DNA of 64,000 bases, taken from positions 45,818,001-45,882,000 of the forward strand of contig CM114271.1 in NCBI GenBank assembly GCA_050084515.1, written 5' to 3'. Each line of letters begins with the position of its first letter. The first letter of the stretch is position 1. This document shows, piece by piece, positions 1 to 12,488 of the stretch. The notes below the pieces were generated by a model. The model searched no databases. It was not told where the DNA came from and saw only the letters and a program-made list of their open reading frames with translations. The DNA comes from Blasia pusilla. Its lineage: Eukaryota; Marchantiophyta; Marchantiopsida; Blasiales. The position numbers were made by a program, and so were the translations under genes.

Positions 1-48
1 AGGTTCAAGTTAATACTATTTTAGCATTATTGATAACTATCCAAATGA

Positions 49-351
49 TATTGAAGATTGAGTTATAGTCGAGCTTATTGGAATGCTACATTTGGTAGTC
101 CCACAAAGTAGGAAAGTTTAATCTTGGTTAGTTAGTTAAGCACGATTATATTAACTAGGGTTAGTTAATCACAATTAGTCTAACTTGAGACTGTTAGGAT
201 TAGGATTATGATTGCTTGTACATACCCTATAAAATTGACAAGGGGACCGGCCTCCACTTATTCTCTCCTCCTAAAATTTTGTTCTCCATGGTGGTGTGTG
301 AGTGTGAGAGTCGTATCCTACCAATTATGCTTCTTTAGTAATTTTTCTACA
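49..351 (+). repeat. 5' LTR of the copia element
   Basis: This 303-bp repeat is homologous to 4231-4543. Shared landmarks are TATTGAAGATTGAG at the start, a GTTAGTTAAGCAC block, CTTGTACATACC, and GTGGTGTGTGAGTGTGAGA near the end. It ends TCTACA just before a primer-binding-site-like sequence. A third, partial copy of this LTR lies on the minus strand at 45311-45516. Confidence 0.92.
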
Positions 352-363
352 TGATATTAGAGC
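352..363 (+). promoter_or_regulatory. Primer-binding site of the copia element (decayed)
   Basis: TGATATTAGAGC immediately follows the 5' LTR. It differs at two positions from TGGTATCAGAGC, the usual plant copia primer site for initiator methionine tRNA. The position next to the LTR supports the call. Confidence 0.75.
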
Positions 364-894
364 GATATGAGAACATCAATTGAAATTCTGGATGTTTGAA
401 GAGGGAACAAAGGAAAAAGAATGTACAATTCCAATTTAGAAGAAGGAATTTTCATTAAGAGCTCAATGGCAGAAGATTTCAAATAGAGTTTTGACCGTGA
501 CAAAACTTTGGAGGTACTTTTAGAGTTTTCCCGATCAATTTACGTATCTGGTCCGCATTGGTCAAATCGACGTTGAAGGTTAGTTTTGACCTTCTTGTAG
601 ATCTTATCAAGAACTTTCCAACGCATCCCAAATCGCTCAACTCTGACATCATGAGCTCTTGCAATAGCAATTTCAATGTAGGAAAGTACAATTAGCGAAG
701 GAGAGTTGTGCAATTTGTTCTCTATAGGCCAATTCCGACTAGTGCTTCCATACATTTGATCAATTTTGGAAAATTTCAAGTCAATTTCTTATTAGGAGTG
801 GTCTATGCTACAATTGGAACACTGTAGAACTCGAAATTATATATTTTTGAGTAAAATCATTTTTCATGGAGTATTCCTGAACAAGAATCATAGA

Positions 895-1925
895 TGAGAA
901 GCTAAATAAGCAGAATTATAATGTCTGGAAGTTTCATATGAAACAATTTATCATGGATCAAGAACTTCGAAAGCTTGCTACAAACGATGAGGCCATACCA
1001 AAAGGTGACCTAACAGACTTGAATGTTCGCGTTGGAACAAACGCGTAAGACAAGTAATCCACTCTATTTCAATAACGATCAGTTCGCCAATGATTGGTCA
1101 CATTCAAGATGTTGATACTCTGAAGGAGACCTGGGATGCATTGGAAAAGCTATTCCACATATCTACAAAGGCTAGAAAGCTTAAATTGAACAAAAAATTG
1201 AACGAAGTGAATAAAGGATCGCAAAGCATCAATTACTATGTTTTGAGGATAAAACATGTTGTTGATCAGATGAATAGCATTGGACTGACACTAGAAGATG
1301 ATGATTTGATTTTGTTCACTCTTCAAAGTCTTCAAAAGGATTACAAGTCTTTTGAGACCTCTATCTTTGTGAGAGAAAAATATCCAACCTTGTAAGAGTT
1401 AGTCCTAGTGTTAATTAGTGAAGAGATGCACCTAGTAGGTAGTGTAACTCATCTAATATGCAAGAGGGTGCACTATTTGCAAGTAATGGATCAAATAGAG
1501 GTAGAGATCGTGGTAGAAGCTTTCGTGGTCGTGGTGGATATCAAGTATTTGGAGAAACAGACACTCAATATAACTTCACTCAATCAACTACGACCCAATA
1601 TCAGATATAATCACAATGTGATGATGGTGGAAATTGTTGGGATCGAGGTGAGCAGTAGAGGATCCCTGGATCTTGCAATTACTATGGGATAAAAGATCAC
1701 TATGTAAAGTTTTGCTTCAAGAAGAAGGTAGATATGAGAATAAGAGTCTTACAAGAACAAAACTATGTGGAACAACAACACCAAGGGCAATATTAAAAAC
1801 AATAATATTTACAAACTCAGCATCTATTGGTCATGACTCGTCATATGGAAGCAATGATCAAGAAAGACTCGACAATAGATTGGTAGATCGATTCTGGTGC
1901 ATCAAATCATGTGATCTCATAAGCT
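895..1925 (+). pseudogene. copia Gag and protease, broken
   Basis: Gag begins near 895 (KLNKQNYNVWKFHMKQF). A readable UBN2-type Gag core spans 1090-1395. An arginine/glycine-rich stretch near 1500-1550 (RGRDRGRSFRGRGGY) and a damaged zinc knuckle near 1676-1720 (CNYYGIKDHYVKFC, second Cys changed to Tyr) follow in another frame. The retropepsin active site IDSGASNHV is clear at 1887-1913. A stop codon replaces the residue just before it, where copia proteins usually have Tyr. Frameshifts separate the parts. In family members Gag packages the RNA and the protease cuts the polyprotein. Confidence 0.85.
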
Positions 1926-2309
1926 AAATGATTCAGGAGTATGGAGCCGGTGAAAGATAATGCAATAGTGCTTATAGAAGATGATACTCAACATCATATC
2001 ACGCAAATCGATAAAATTCCAATTGCATCATATGGTTTTTTTTACTCTTGGAAATATTCTCTATATTCCTACCATTGCAAAAATCTTAATTAATCTTTGT
2101 AAGACCGATATTAGAATAGGGTTATCAAGTGAAGTTTAAAATAGATAATTGTTTCATTGAAATAATTATCTTTGATTATTCATTGAAATAATGAATAATC
2201 ATACTATGATAGCTAAAGGAACTAGATTTGGCAAAATGCTCAAATTAGATGTTTCTATGCTAGATATTCAAATAATAATTTACTGTTAAACTGACCAACA
2301 AGTCATAGA

Positions 2310-2730
2310 TATAAGTGTGTGGCATAAGAGAATTGGGCACATGAATCTTTCATTATCTAATATAGTAATAAGACTTCCTAAATTAGTGAGTCCTACTTTG
2401 TTAGAGGTATGCATGATTTTCCAATTTGCAAAACAAGCTAGATTTTCATTTCCAAAACAAGGTAGAAGACCATCCAAGATATTGAAGTTGATTAACAGTG
2501 ATGTGTGGACAACATCATAACATAGCCGTAGTGGTTGCCAGTACTTTGTTTCATTAAGTGATGAGTTCTCTAGGTCTATATGGGAATACTTTGTGAAAGC
2601 CAAGTCAGAGGTTATATTCTCAATGTTCCAAACATTTAGAATTGTGGTAGAGAGGCAAACTAGAGAACACATTCTCAAATTGTGTTGTGATGGAGGAGGA
2701 GAGTATTTTTTAACAGAGTTTGATGAATAG
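2310..2730 (+). pseudogene. copia integrase, N-terminal part only
   Basis: The pre-integrase zinc-binding region starts with WHKRIGHMN near 2317 and runs to a stop at 2518. It continues as GCQYFVSLSDEFSRSIWEYF, which carries the first core region, then CDGGGEYF, which carries the second catalytic Asp. The reading then jumps directly into RT sequence, so the third catalytic residue (Glu) and the whole C-terminal half of integrase are absent. This internal deletion alone would block integration by this copy. Confidence 0.85.
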
Positions 2731-4242
2731 ATTGAAGCTATGGAGGAAGAGTTTGTTGCATTAAGACATTAACGGACTTGGGAGCTAGTTGATATACCTT
2801 CCGATAAGGAAGCTATTGGTTGCAAATGGGTTTACAAAGTCAAGCGTAATCAAGATGGTACAATGAACAGATACAAAGCCAAATTAGTAGCCAAGGGCTA
2901 CACACAAGAATTTGGCATTGATTATGAGGGAACATTTAGCCCTGTTGCAAAGATGACGACTATGAGAATAGTGGTTGCACTTGCACTAAATAAGAAGTGG
3001 AGATTACATTATAGGGACGTCAAGAATGCCTTCTTGAATGAATATGTATATGAGGAGGTATATATGACTCAACTACATGGATATGAGCATATAGAGTTTC
3101 CATTCTACATATGCAAGTTAAAGAAAGCTTTAAGTAGGCTCAAACAAGCTCCAAGAGTTTGGTAGGGCAAGATTACATGCGTCCTACAAGAGTTGGACTT
3201 TAGGCTATGTGATTCGGACTGCTCGTTATTTGTCTTGAGAGGAAAAGACCATACGATTATTATTGTGTTGTATGTTGAGGACCTCTTGATTAGTGGGAGT
3301 ATTGAGGATATGGTACAATAAGTCAAGCTAAAGTTACAGGCAGAATTTGATATGAAGGACTTGGAAAAACGCAAGTCCTCCCTTAGTGTTGAGTTTATCA
3401 GAGTTGGAGAGAGCATGTGGTTATTACAATGAAAATATGCTCTTCATATGCTTTCAAAATATGGTATGACAACTTATAAGCCAATCTCTACACCATTGGA
3501 CCACAATGTGAAGCTATGAGTGGATGAAGGAGAGTTGATTGCAAATTCTAATATTGTACATGCGCATGGTTGGAAGTTTCATCTATCTGACCATAACCAT
3601 GCCAGATTTGAGCTATGCAGTTTTTCTAGTGAGCCAATTTATGCAAGCATCTCCAAAACATGACTTTGATATTGTGAGGAGGATTATGCAATATGTAAAA
3701 TTCTCTATTCAATTTGGGCTTCAATTTGAACCTTCTTTTAATTTATGATAACAGAGATTTACATATATTGATTGGGCAAGAAGCGTGTCTGATTGACTTT
3801 CCACATTTGGCTATTAATTTATCTTGGGAAACGCAACTATAAGTTGGGCTTTAAAGAAGCAACTTACACTTGCTTTGTCTTCAACACATGCTAAATACAT
3901 AGGAGCAACCAATGTAGCATGTAAGGCGTATGGCTTCATCGATTTTTTGTTGAGATTGGTGTTAGTAACTTAGGACCTAGTGTAATATATGCAGACAATA
4001 TTAAGCTTCAAGCTTGCTAATAACCTTGTGTCTCATACTCGAACAAAGCATGTTGAAATGAAATATCACTTTATCAAAGAGAAAGTGCTTGCAAGAGAAT
4101 TTTCTCTTGAGTATCTAGATACAAATAAGCAAATTGATGATATCTTTACAAAGACATTTTCTAGAGATAAGTTTGAAATATTTAGAAATAATTTAGATAT
4201 TAGAGATATTGATATGAGTTTTAGGGGAAGTATTGAAGATTG
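2731..4242 (+). pseudogene. copia reverse transcriptase and RNase H, broken
   Basis: RT starts with the family signature RTWELVDIPSDKEAIGCKWV (near 2775) and AKLVAKGYTQ (near 2880), then FSPVAKMTTMRI and DVKNAFLN. The active-site box reads LYVEDLL near 3270, where active copia RTs have YVDD, so a catalytic Asp is changed to Glu. Stops interrupt several places, for example after 3162 and 3318. RNase H follows with SSTHAKYIGATNVACKA (near 3880) and TRTKHVEMKYHFIKE (near 4037). The last codons run into the polypurine tract and the 3' LTR. Confidence 0.9.
4221..4230 (+). promoter_or_regulatory. Polypurine tract of the copia element
   Basis: TTAGGGGAAG directly precedes the 3' LTR and is the expected primer for plus-strand DNA synthesis. 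Confidence 0.75.
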
Positions 4243-4543
4243 AGTTATACTCAAGCTCATCAGACATCTGGATTGTTACGTTTGGTACTCACACGAAATA
4301 AGAAAGTTTAATCTTGATTAGTTAGTTAAGCACAATTATCTTAAATATGACTAGTTTATCATAGTTAGTCTAACTCGAGACTATGGTTAGGGTTAGGCTT
4401 TGGGTTGCTTGTACATACCTTATATAATTGAGAAGGCGATCAACCTCCACTCATTCTCTCTTTAAAAAATTTTGTTTTCCATAGTGGTGTGTGAGTGTGA
4501 GAATTGTTTCCCACTAGTTAAGCTTCTTTAACAATTTTCTACA
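4231..4543 (+). repeat. 3' LTR of the copia element
   Basis: This 313-bp repeat matches the 5' LTR over its whole length with many substitutions and small gaps. AATGA follows at 4544-4548, matching 44-48. Confidence 0.92.
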
Positions 4544-4548
4544 AATGA

Positions 4549-5539
4549 CACAACTATAGCTAATGAAGTTTCACGTCTTCAATTAGTAATTGACGTATGA
4601 AATTTGATATAGCTCACTTGTCTCACTTCGTACCAACCTCTATGTGCTTAGATGCGATTCTGAATTGCGTCCCTGATGCTCAAGCATTTCATTGACATAT
4701 TTTGTAGGCATTAATTTCTTACGACATCTTAGTTGGGTATGGACCGACTACGCCCCATTTTTTTGAGCTTATTATATCATGGTCAATTAAGGATGGTGCG
4801 AACCTACAACTTTTTCATGCATCACCAGTGGTCATGCTTGAAGACAATTATACTAAGTTCAACATGCATGAGTCTGTCGTATTACTAGTTGTCTATTATA
4901 TCTACTCACCATTTTTTCATGTTTCCAGATCCATCCAACTTCTTTCTCTGGATCTCAATATATCAAGGAATTTACAACCCCTTGTTGGTTCGATGTATTC
5001 TTTTTGACTTCTTGTAGAATAAATGTAATCAGAGGTTTCTATAAGAGTCTTCAAGCAACTAATTTTGCTTAACTCTCAATTCATTGACGAATCCTCCCAC
5101 TATTTTTATGTGGATCTTTGTTATCCTTATGTTGAATTGAACATAGGGTGCATTAGCTATCTATTTATGGGACTGCACTCTTTGCAAATTCATTATAAAT
5201 GACTCTATAGAGTCGCCTTCTTTTCACTATATCGCACCACATGTACATTGAACAAGCTCAAAATCACAAAAACACCCTTCCCTACACCGTTTATATACTA
5301 CGCGTCATTGCTTTGTGATGAGCCCATTGTGCATTGATAATCAATAATTCACCATGTACCTAGTCTTTTTTTTATTCTTTCATCCGCTGTGCCGATAATT
5401 CTAAATTCCAATTCCTTTTTGTCTATTTTGCTATTCTAGTTGAAGGCTAATAATTCACTAGTCAAGTATTAGTGGGACCGCTTACTTGTTGTGTGAGCCC
5501 AACATCATCACTTATGTTAATTTTAGCATTCTCACTAGT
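4549..5539. other. Intergenic, no gene seen
   Basis: AT-rich sequence with stops in all frames. I see no coding, RNA or repeat signal in it. Confidence 0.5.
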
Positions 5540-5919
5540 AGTGAGCTACACCCTAACTAGGCCGTAATCCCACATGGTCCCTCCATAAGTACGGTGTTTG
5601 GGGTTTAAACCCAGAATAAACCTGCGGGGTTAGTAGTGGGACCCTAAGTTTATTTTGTCCATAAGAAGCAGCTATCGATTTAGGGTTTGTGATGACTCTG
5701 TTCGAGCTCTCCTGTGTTCGTCGTTGCAGTAGAGCGTCGATAATGCTCTGAAAGCTGAGCTTGCCTTGCAAGAAGTGATCTACAGGAAGAGCGGAGACGG
5801 TCAGAATTCAGTTACGTCCATATTGTACAGACTTGTTCGTCGGTTGTTTCTTTGCGTCGCGGAACAGGACTCGCGGTTGATTCCAGAAGAACAGGAGGAG
5901 CGGGCGCGCTAGGGTGAAG
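5540..5919 (+). promoter_or_regulatory. Upstream region and 5' leader of eIF4E
   Basis: Base composition becomes GC-richer here and stays so to the start codon at 5920, as expected for a leader and proximal promoter. I cannot place the transcription start or a TATA box with confidence. A GTG at 5914 is in frame, but ATG at 5920 gives the family-typical N-terminus. Confidence 0.4.
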
Positions 5920-8709
5920 ATGGCAGAAATTGAGAAAGCCCCTCCAGTAGCAGACGCATCGGTTTCCGAGATGGAGAACAAGGAGACGGAGGAAGGAGAA
6001 ATTGTCAGCACAGAGGCTCCGGCTCCAGAGAAGGGTTTGGATCTGAAGAAACACCCTTTGGAGCATGCGTGGACGTTCTGGTTTGATAACCCGAATGGAA
6101 AGTCAAAGCAGGCAACCTGGGGCAGCTCTTTGCGACCGGTGTACACTTTTGCGACTGTAGAGGACTTCTGGTGGTAAGTGTGTAATCTGTTCGTAAAGCG
6201 TTTGTGATTGCGACTGTGATCGTTGGTCTTGTTTCGATTTTACGCTTGAATTGTGCCCTTCATTCATGCTCCGGTCTCTGAGAGGTTGGGAAACTGATCA
6301 TTGTGTTGTAATGTGCATGTGTAGCTTGTACAATAATGTATTACAACCGAGCCATCTGATTCCCGGAGCCGACTTCCACTGTTTCAAGGATGGAATTGAA
6401 CCTAAGTGGGAGGATCCCAAGTGTGCCCAGGGAGGAAAATGGAGTACCAGTACTCCAAGGGGGACCAACAACAAGTTAACTCTTGACCAGTTTTGGCTCC
6501 ACACTGTAAGCGAATCGTACAAGATCAATTGTGAATGCGTGACGTAGATAGGGTTGGGGTTTGTGAGAGAATAACTGATAGGGTTAGTCGTTCACGAGGA
6601 TCCCAAGCGACTAGGGAAAACATTTGCCACAAATGACGGTTGATTCGGAGTGCAAGCCTGGAGCAGGAGAGGATTTTGCCTTCTCTGACTTCGAATAGTG
6701 TGACGAATCCTTTCTATTCTGGCAGACCTGGAGATGAGCTCTTTCGGTGCAAAATGTTCATCTGACTGGCCATGGGTTAGTGCGTGGAACCGATTGGGGA
6801 TTTATATGGCATGTCGTACTGTCTGCAGGAAATCACTTAGGCGGGTAGAGATGTCTGCTAGGATTCTAGCAGCTTCAATTGCACCGAGTCCTTGATGTTG
6901 CAAAGCTTGTCATGCGATCGAGTGTGCAAATAGTCCTTCGCCCCGGAGAAATAACAGTTGATCCTCTAAATGCGTGAACGGAATTTATTTTTAGGGTCGC
7001 ACTCACCTGGCTTAACAATTGCAAGAGCTTTTATTACGGGTAGCATCGTGAGGCTGTGCCACGTATCAATTTCACTCTTTCTCTTATCCAATGGTTGTGG
7101 ATTAACCGAACCTATAGACTGATTTGTGGAATTAACTTGCAGTTTATCATCCAGATTAGCTACACGTCCTTTTGTAGGTTCAGAGTTGACACCTTTTGAG
7201 CTGCTGGCCATCGGTATGTGGACAGCTGCGTCTGCACTTGTACCTACAGTCCGGAAGTTACTTCGAGCCTGTAGGGTAGGGTGTAAGTAGGGGCTCCTCG
7301 GTGGGATCCCCTTACCACAACTTCATATCTCGCTGAGCTTCTCTGATAATAAGAGAGAGGTGGGGTCTGTTGGAAAGAAGGGATCGGCATTTAAGATTCA
7401 CTTGTGTGCTGGAGGAATCTAAGTTCAGGTAGGAACCAGTGTTACTAATGTGCAAGGGGTTTCTAGCATATTCTATGATGCTTTCCTATCTGGGTTCTCA
7501 CAGTTCTGTGATTGTAACAGTGTCAAAGAGACGAGACTCTGACTTGTCCTCTAATGTTGCAGCTTTTGGCCATGATCGGTGAGCAGTTTGACGAGTACGA
7601 TGAAATTTGTGGTGCTGTTGTCAGTGTGCGTGCTCGCCAGGATAAGATAGCTTTGTGGACGAAGACAGCAACAAACGAAGCTGCCCAGGTGAGCATTTCT
7701 GTAGAACTTGATGTTATACTACGCAAAGGTGCGTCCACAAGCCTCTTGTGAGCTTGGTTTTGACTGACTGCTGCCTGCCAAGTTCTCAGACCACGTGAAA
7801 CTGGTTTGGTGGAAATCGACCCACCAGTTAAGGAGCCACTACTCATTCTCAGTGGCTTTGGAACTGTCCTGTTGGAAACATTAGGTGGTGTATTTTTTAA
7901 AAGCTTTCTTAGCCTTATCTAAATAAGATCAAAATTCTGGAACTTAGTTGTGAATAGATTCTCTGAAACATAAGAAAGCATTGGAGACAAGGCCGCATAT
8001 CCAGGAAGAGAACATTTCGCAGAGGTGGTCATAGCCTAAGATGTAATATGGATGCTTGGGTTCATAGTAGCAGGCCTTGTGGTGAGGTCATCATGGGCCA
8101 GGACTCATGATCCTGAAAGATGCATGGATGATTGCTGCATGAGTGTTTGAATTTCCCCAGTTATGCTGAGTTCTTGAAGTAGGAAGGCAGCTTCCTGGTT
8201 GTTCACAATCTAAATAGTACTACTTTGATGTACAGACGAGTATTGGGAAGCAGTGGAAAGCTGTGCTGGATACAAGTGACAAAATAGGCTATCTTGTGCA
8301 TGTAAGTATCATGCAAACCTGTAGTGGAAGTTTTCAAAACTGTAGTAGAAGTATCACTGGAAATTCAGCTTGAAGAAGTAAATCTTGCATGGAGCAAACA
8401 AAGGAGTAAGGCTCATGAGGGACAAAATTGCCATTGAGGTTTTAACTGTGGGGGAGCAAGAATATGTTACTCAGAGTGTACACCCACACATCATAGACTA
8501 TTTTTCTGATTTCTGCGTTTAGTGTCAGGTAAATCTTTTACGTCATCTCTGTGTGGTTTATTTCCATGGGTTGATTGTGGAGGATGAAATTGCTTACAAT
8601 TGCATCCACTTAATGGTTTTAAATTGATGAGAGGTTGTGTGTTCAATGTTGCTTGCAGGACGATGCCAAGCGGTTAGATAAGAATGCAAAGAACAAATAT
8701 ACAGTGTAA
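5920..8709 (+). CDS. eIF4E: Eukaryotic translation initiation factor 4E, cap-binding protein
   Basis: Five exons with GT-AG introns in consistent phase: 5920-6173, 6325-6505, 7563-7688, 8236-8301 and 8659-8709. They give 225 residues, normal for plant eIF4E. The protein binds the 7-methylguanosine cap in the cytosol and, with eIF4G, recruits mRNA to the ribosome. The acidic Glu-rich N-terminus is followed by [14 protein letters not shown] (first cap-stacking Trp region), EDFWCLYNN, EPKWEDP (second Trp plus the Glu that contacts guanine), [27 protein letters not shown] (basic residues for the cap phosphates) and the C-terminal [17 protein letters not shown]. The N-terminal length and WCLYNN favour eIF4E over eIF(iso)4E. 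Nothing looks broken. It is a stand-alone gene among repeats. Intron 2 is the longest (about 1.06 kb). Confidence 0.96.
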
Positions 8710-11700
8710 GAGATACAGATACTTCGTATATGTGACATCAAATAATTATAGGTTTTCAGTAGTAGCAGGATATCATTTCCTTCCTGAGTTCATACAGTTT
8801 AGAGCTGTTGCATTTTTGCCATGTCATTACAAGCGGTGCTATAGCTATCAATACTTGGGGTGACTTGAAGCTAGTTGGATGGGTGTTCCTTGTATCAAAT
8901 AAACAGTTGAATTGATACTTGGAATTAGTTCGATGTATTACCTTCGTAAGATCAGAGAAATTCTGAAAGTCACCGACAGCTGTAGAAGGCTTATGCCATT
9001 CTGGTGAAGTTGCCACTGGTTTTGCAGTTACTGCTTTTTGAGATTTCGTACCCTTGTCAGAGCACAGAGGTTTGTAACCATATTCCTCCAGTGTGACATT
9101 TTGTTCACTTTACCCAGCTGAGAGTGGGGCTGGCACTATGATCACCTTTCCTCAGACTCCCAAGGAGTACAAAGCGTCTTTTCACATGAATATCTTTGCG
9201 TTTCCATCCACCTTTTTTTCCAGCAGTTATCTACTTGAATGACCAGATATGAAAGAGGGATTTTCTCACACCTACTTACATATTGACCCTTTCACCCACT
9301 TTAAAGTGGGTGGAAACTTTAATGACTTGGGAGTCTGCCATTTTCTGCTTTCCAAAGATATTACGAAAACTTAGTGCATGTCAGATCCTATAACGATTCA
9401 TAAGAATTTGTGGCTGAGGAATGGACGTGACTTTTCATTCCCCATCAACTAAAGGTAATTTGTTTCACCTGTACAGTCAACTAAAAGCAATTCATACTCC
9501 CAATTTTATAATACGCAATCTGAAATCTTCAAGGTAGTCTACCCTTCATCTTGAAAGGTCGTTAAATGTAACTATTTCTATTTAGACAGGAAAGAATTTG
9601 TGTTGCTTCGACTCGTTTTGCGGAAGAATCCGAAGTAATGGAAGTTGGTATCTAAAACTTCATGGAAAACTTCAAAATATTTAAGCCTTTTGTTATTGGC
9701 AGATAGTACGGATGAATGTTTAGGGAATATCTTTGGTGGATGTACGGAGGTAGATAACACAGCAGAAGGCTTCAGAAATAGGAATGTGAAGTAAGTTTCT
9801 AAATGATTTCCTGTCTGAAACTTTCATTGTCCGAAATTTCTGGTGTGGACTCGATACACATTTTGGTGCGCCTAACAAACGTAGCATTTGTGTTATTTCG
9901 CATGATTGTTGTAATTTCAGAACTTTCCACGAAAAATTAATGTGGAGACTAGTATATATCAATTTCATACCCGTGTGAAGGACTGAAATGGTTTTTCCTT
10001 TTCCATACTCCACACCCAAAAAAAATAATTAGAAGGGGTCTCAACCTCTCCTTTAAAGGTTACCAAGCACTAAACTCCTCATAGAGAATGGTATTTTAGG
10101 GTACGAACATTTCTTATTCTTTCACTGCTTTGGGAGAACTAAATAGTTTCTCGTGATCACTCCTCTCTTCAGGAATCATATTCATCTTTTGCGAAGGGCA
10201 ATCTAAAAACCTAAACAATAAGTGAATTACTATTTTGTCTTAATGTATATGTCGTATTGACAATACCAAAATAGGTAGCAGGAAAACAGACGATGCCAAG
10301 TTGTAAGTAAATAATACTGGTTGGTGGATGATCAAATACAGATTATGTCACATTTCATGCTTTGATGTAAAGTCTCTTTAATTTGTGCATCTTATGCAAA
10401 GATCCTCTGACCAAACTCGAGCAACCTCAATGTGCCATGAGGTAGTCTCCATACATTGGGGGAGCTTCTTCATGTTGCCACCTCATCTACTTACTCTCAT
10501 GGTTATGCAACCATTGTAAACTCTATCTTTTTTAATTACTAAGTATAAGGGTAAGCACTAGAAGTCTCTACTCGGATTCATGGTCACAAGCTAATTGCCC
10601 TATATGTACAAGACTTTTTATTTGTGTGCCGCGTATACTTTATATTGCATCGTTGCCATGTCTAAACATAATGGTATAAGCATCTCTTTTGAGAATACAC
10701 TTTTAGTGTCCATTTGAGTGATGGATGCAACACTATTAGTTTTAATTATGTTAAAAGTATAATTTTTTTCTTCAATCTTCAATTCTTATTGCGTATCATG
10801 GTATGATTAGGCCCTTGGCGCTTGAATAGAATTTTATTCCACGTTTGGATGATATATGTCATCCAATGAAAATAGGAGAAATCAAGACTTTGTAGAATAA
10901 ATAATATGAAGACACTAAATATAATCCATTATAGTGGATGCATATAGAAAGACTCATCTTAACAGGTATCATGAAAAGATCTTTCAAAATATGATCCTCT
11001 TATAAAGGATCATCAAGATCCCTTGCAAAGGATCTTTATGTGTATATGGATCCCTAGCAAAATATCTTCGTGAAAAAACAAACCATTCTAAACCATATGC
11101 TATGGGGTTGTCACACTAGTTCAATAATCATTAGTTCAAAATACTAGTTCATTTGCACTCATGGTGTAAAAGAAAGAAAGAAAAATCCCTCTATCTTATA
11201 TTTCAAAAGGTTTGATATCCCTTCTCCATTCTCCCTTTCAAATCCATTCCTTGCTTTAAAAACTAATCCACATCTTTCTTTGGAAAACCCTCGTTTGTTT
11301 TCTTCTCATTTATCTTATTTGGGAAAACTATTCCCTGACCCCCATCTCATTATTTGGGAAAAAGAAAACATCATATCCTCCCTCCTCCTTCATATTAAAA
11401 TTTTAGTGTTTTATGTTTTTTGGTAAAAAATCCCTCAAAATTTGAAAAAAAAACCTAGCATGCTTCATTTCCTAATTCTCTTTTTGAGGAAAAAACCTCA
11501 TTGGCATAGTAATTCCCTTCCTTCCAAAATTTTCTCCTTAGCTTGAAAGCCCACTTTATGACTTTATTTTTCAAAAAATCTGGAAATCTCTCTTCCTCAC
11601 CTCCTTATTTGTAGAAAATGATCATATTATTGCTCATTTTGAAAAAAATAAAATCATAGCTCTTTCCATACTCCTCTCCCTAAACCCTTTCCCCCATTTA

Positions 11701-12185
11701 AAAATCCCACCCTCATATCCCTTCATTCGTTCATGAAATCTTCCGCCCACCTCATGTCCCATTCCCCTTTAAAAACATCAATGAATTGAAAATCAATGCT
11801 TCTCTTTTTATTTCTAGTCATCACAAAGACTCTTTTGTCAAAAAAAAGTCACCTCTCTCCACCATCCCTTGCTCTCTTTCTTATCTATATTATATTATAA
11901 ATAGATGACAAGTTTTGCGAAATTCTCTGAGCTTGATGCATGACGGTGGGATAATGACATGATTTTTTCACAATATTGGCAAATAGAAAATATATTTATG
12001 GGAAGTTGGAATGTTAACTCCTTGCATAGCATAATCTTTAAAAAGATTTAGTAAAAAAATTCTTCCCAAAAATTTTTTAGTAGAAAATATATTATTCCCT
12101 CTGTCATTTCCTTCATTAGTAATGTTGGAATAAAGTAATTTGTCCTAAATCTTGAAATCTGATTCTTCTTATATTTCGTTCATGA
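8710..12185. other. 3' side of eIF4E and AT-rich intergenic DNA
   Basis: The first few hundred bases are probably the eIF4E 3' UTR; no poly(A) signal can be assigned with certainty. From about 10.9 to 11.9 kb the plus strand is very rich in T and C runs. Near 10.97-11.08 kb a word like AGGATC recurs several times (CAAAGGATCTT and relatives). I see no gene here. Confidence 0.4.
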
Positions 12186-12488
12186 AGTCTAAAACCATTT
12201 TTTTCTTGGATCTAGTATCAAACATAACGTTCTCTCTCTCGAACATAGATCCTCTCCATTGTCCTCTGATTTCATTGTCAAATTCACATTAGAGATCACC
12301 ATTTCAATATCAATCCATTGCACATCTATTGCATCATAACTGAACAAGGTTTTGGTGTTACCATGGCCGAAAGACTTGTACCAATTACACATAATACGAC
12401 AAATGCTTCCCTTTTGTCCAGGAGGAGGTACAAGCATGTTTAACAAGTCCAAGGCACGATTTTGACCAATGTGAACGATTCTTTTGAA

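Larger units (their letters stand above)
49..4543 (+). mobile_element. Degenerate Ty1/copia LTR retrotransposon
   Basis: Two related direct repeats (49-351 and 4231-4543) bound a region that reads, in order, Gag, protease, integrase, RT and RNase H, the Ty1/copia order. The five bases AATGA stand directly outside both ends (44-48 and 4544-4548), a perfect target-site duplication that fixes the boundaries. The LTRs start TATTGAAG, probably a mutated TGTTGAAG, and end TCTACA. Every coding part has stops, and the end of the integrase is missing. The LTRs differ at many positions and by indels, so this is an old insertion that can no longer move itself. Confidence 0.93.

Noticed and set aside
4380-4402. 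Telomere-like GGTTAGGGTTAGG inside the copia LTR (also near 45335-45372)
   Set aside because: It occurs within the LTR itself in several LTR copies with decay, so it is LTR sequence and not an interstitial telomere array.
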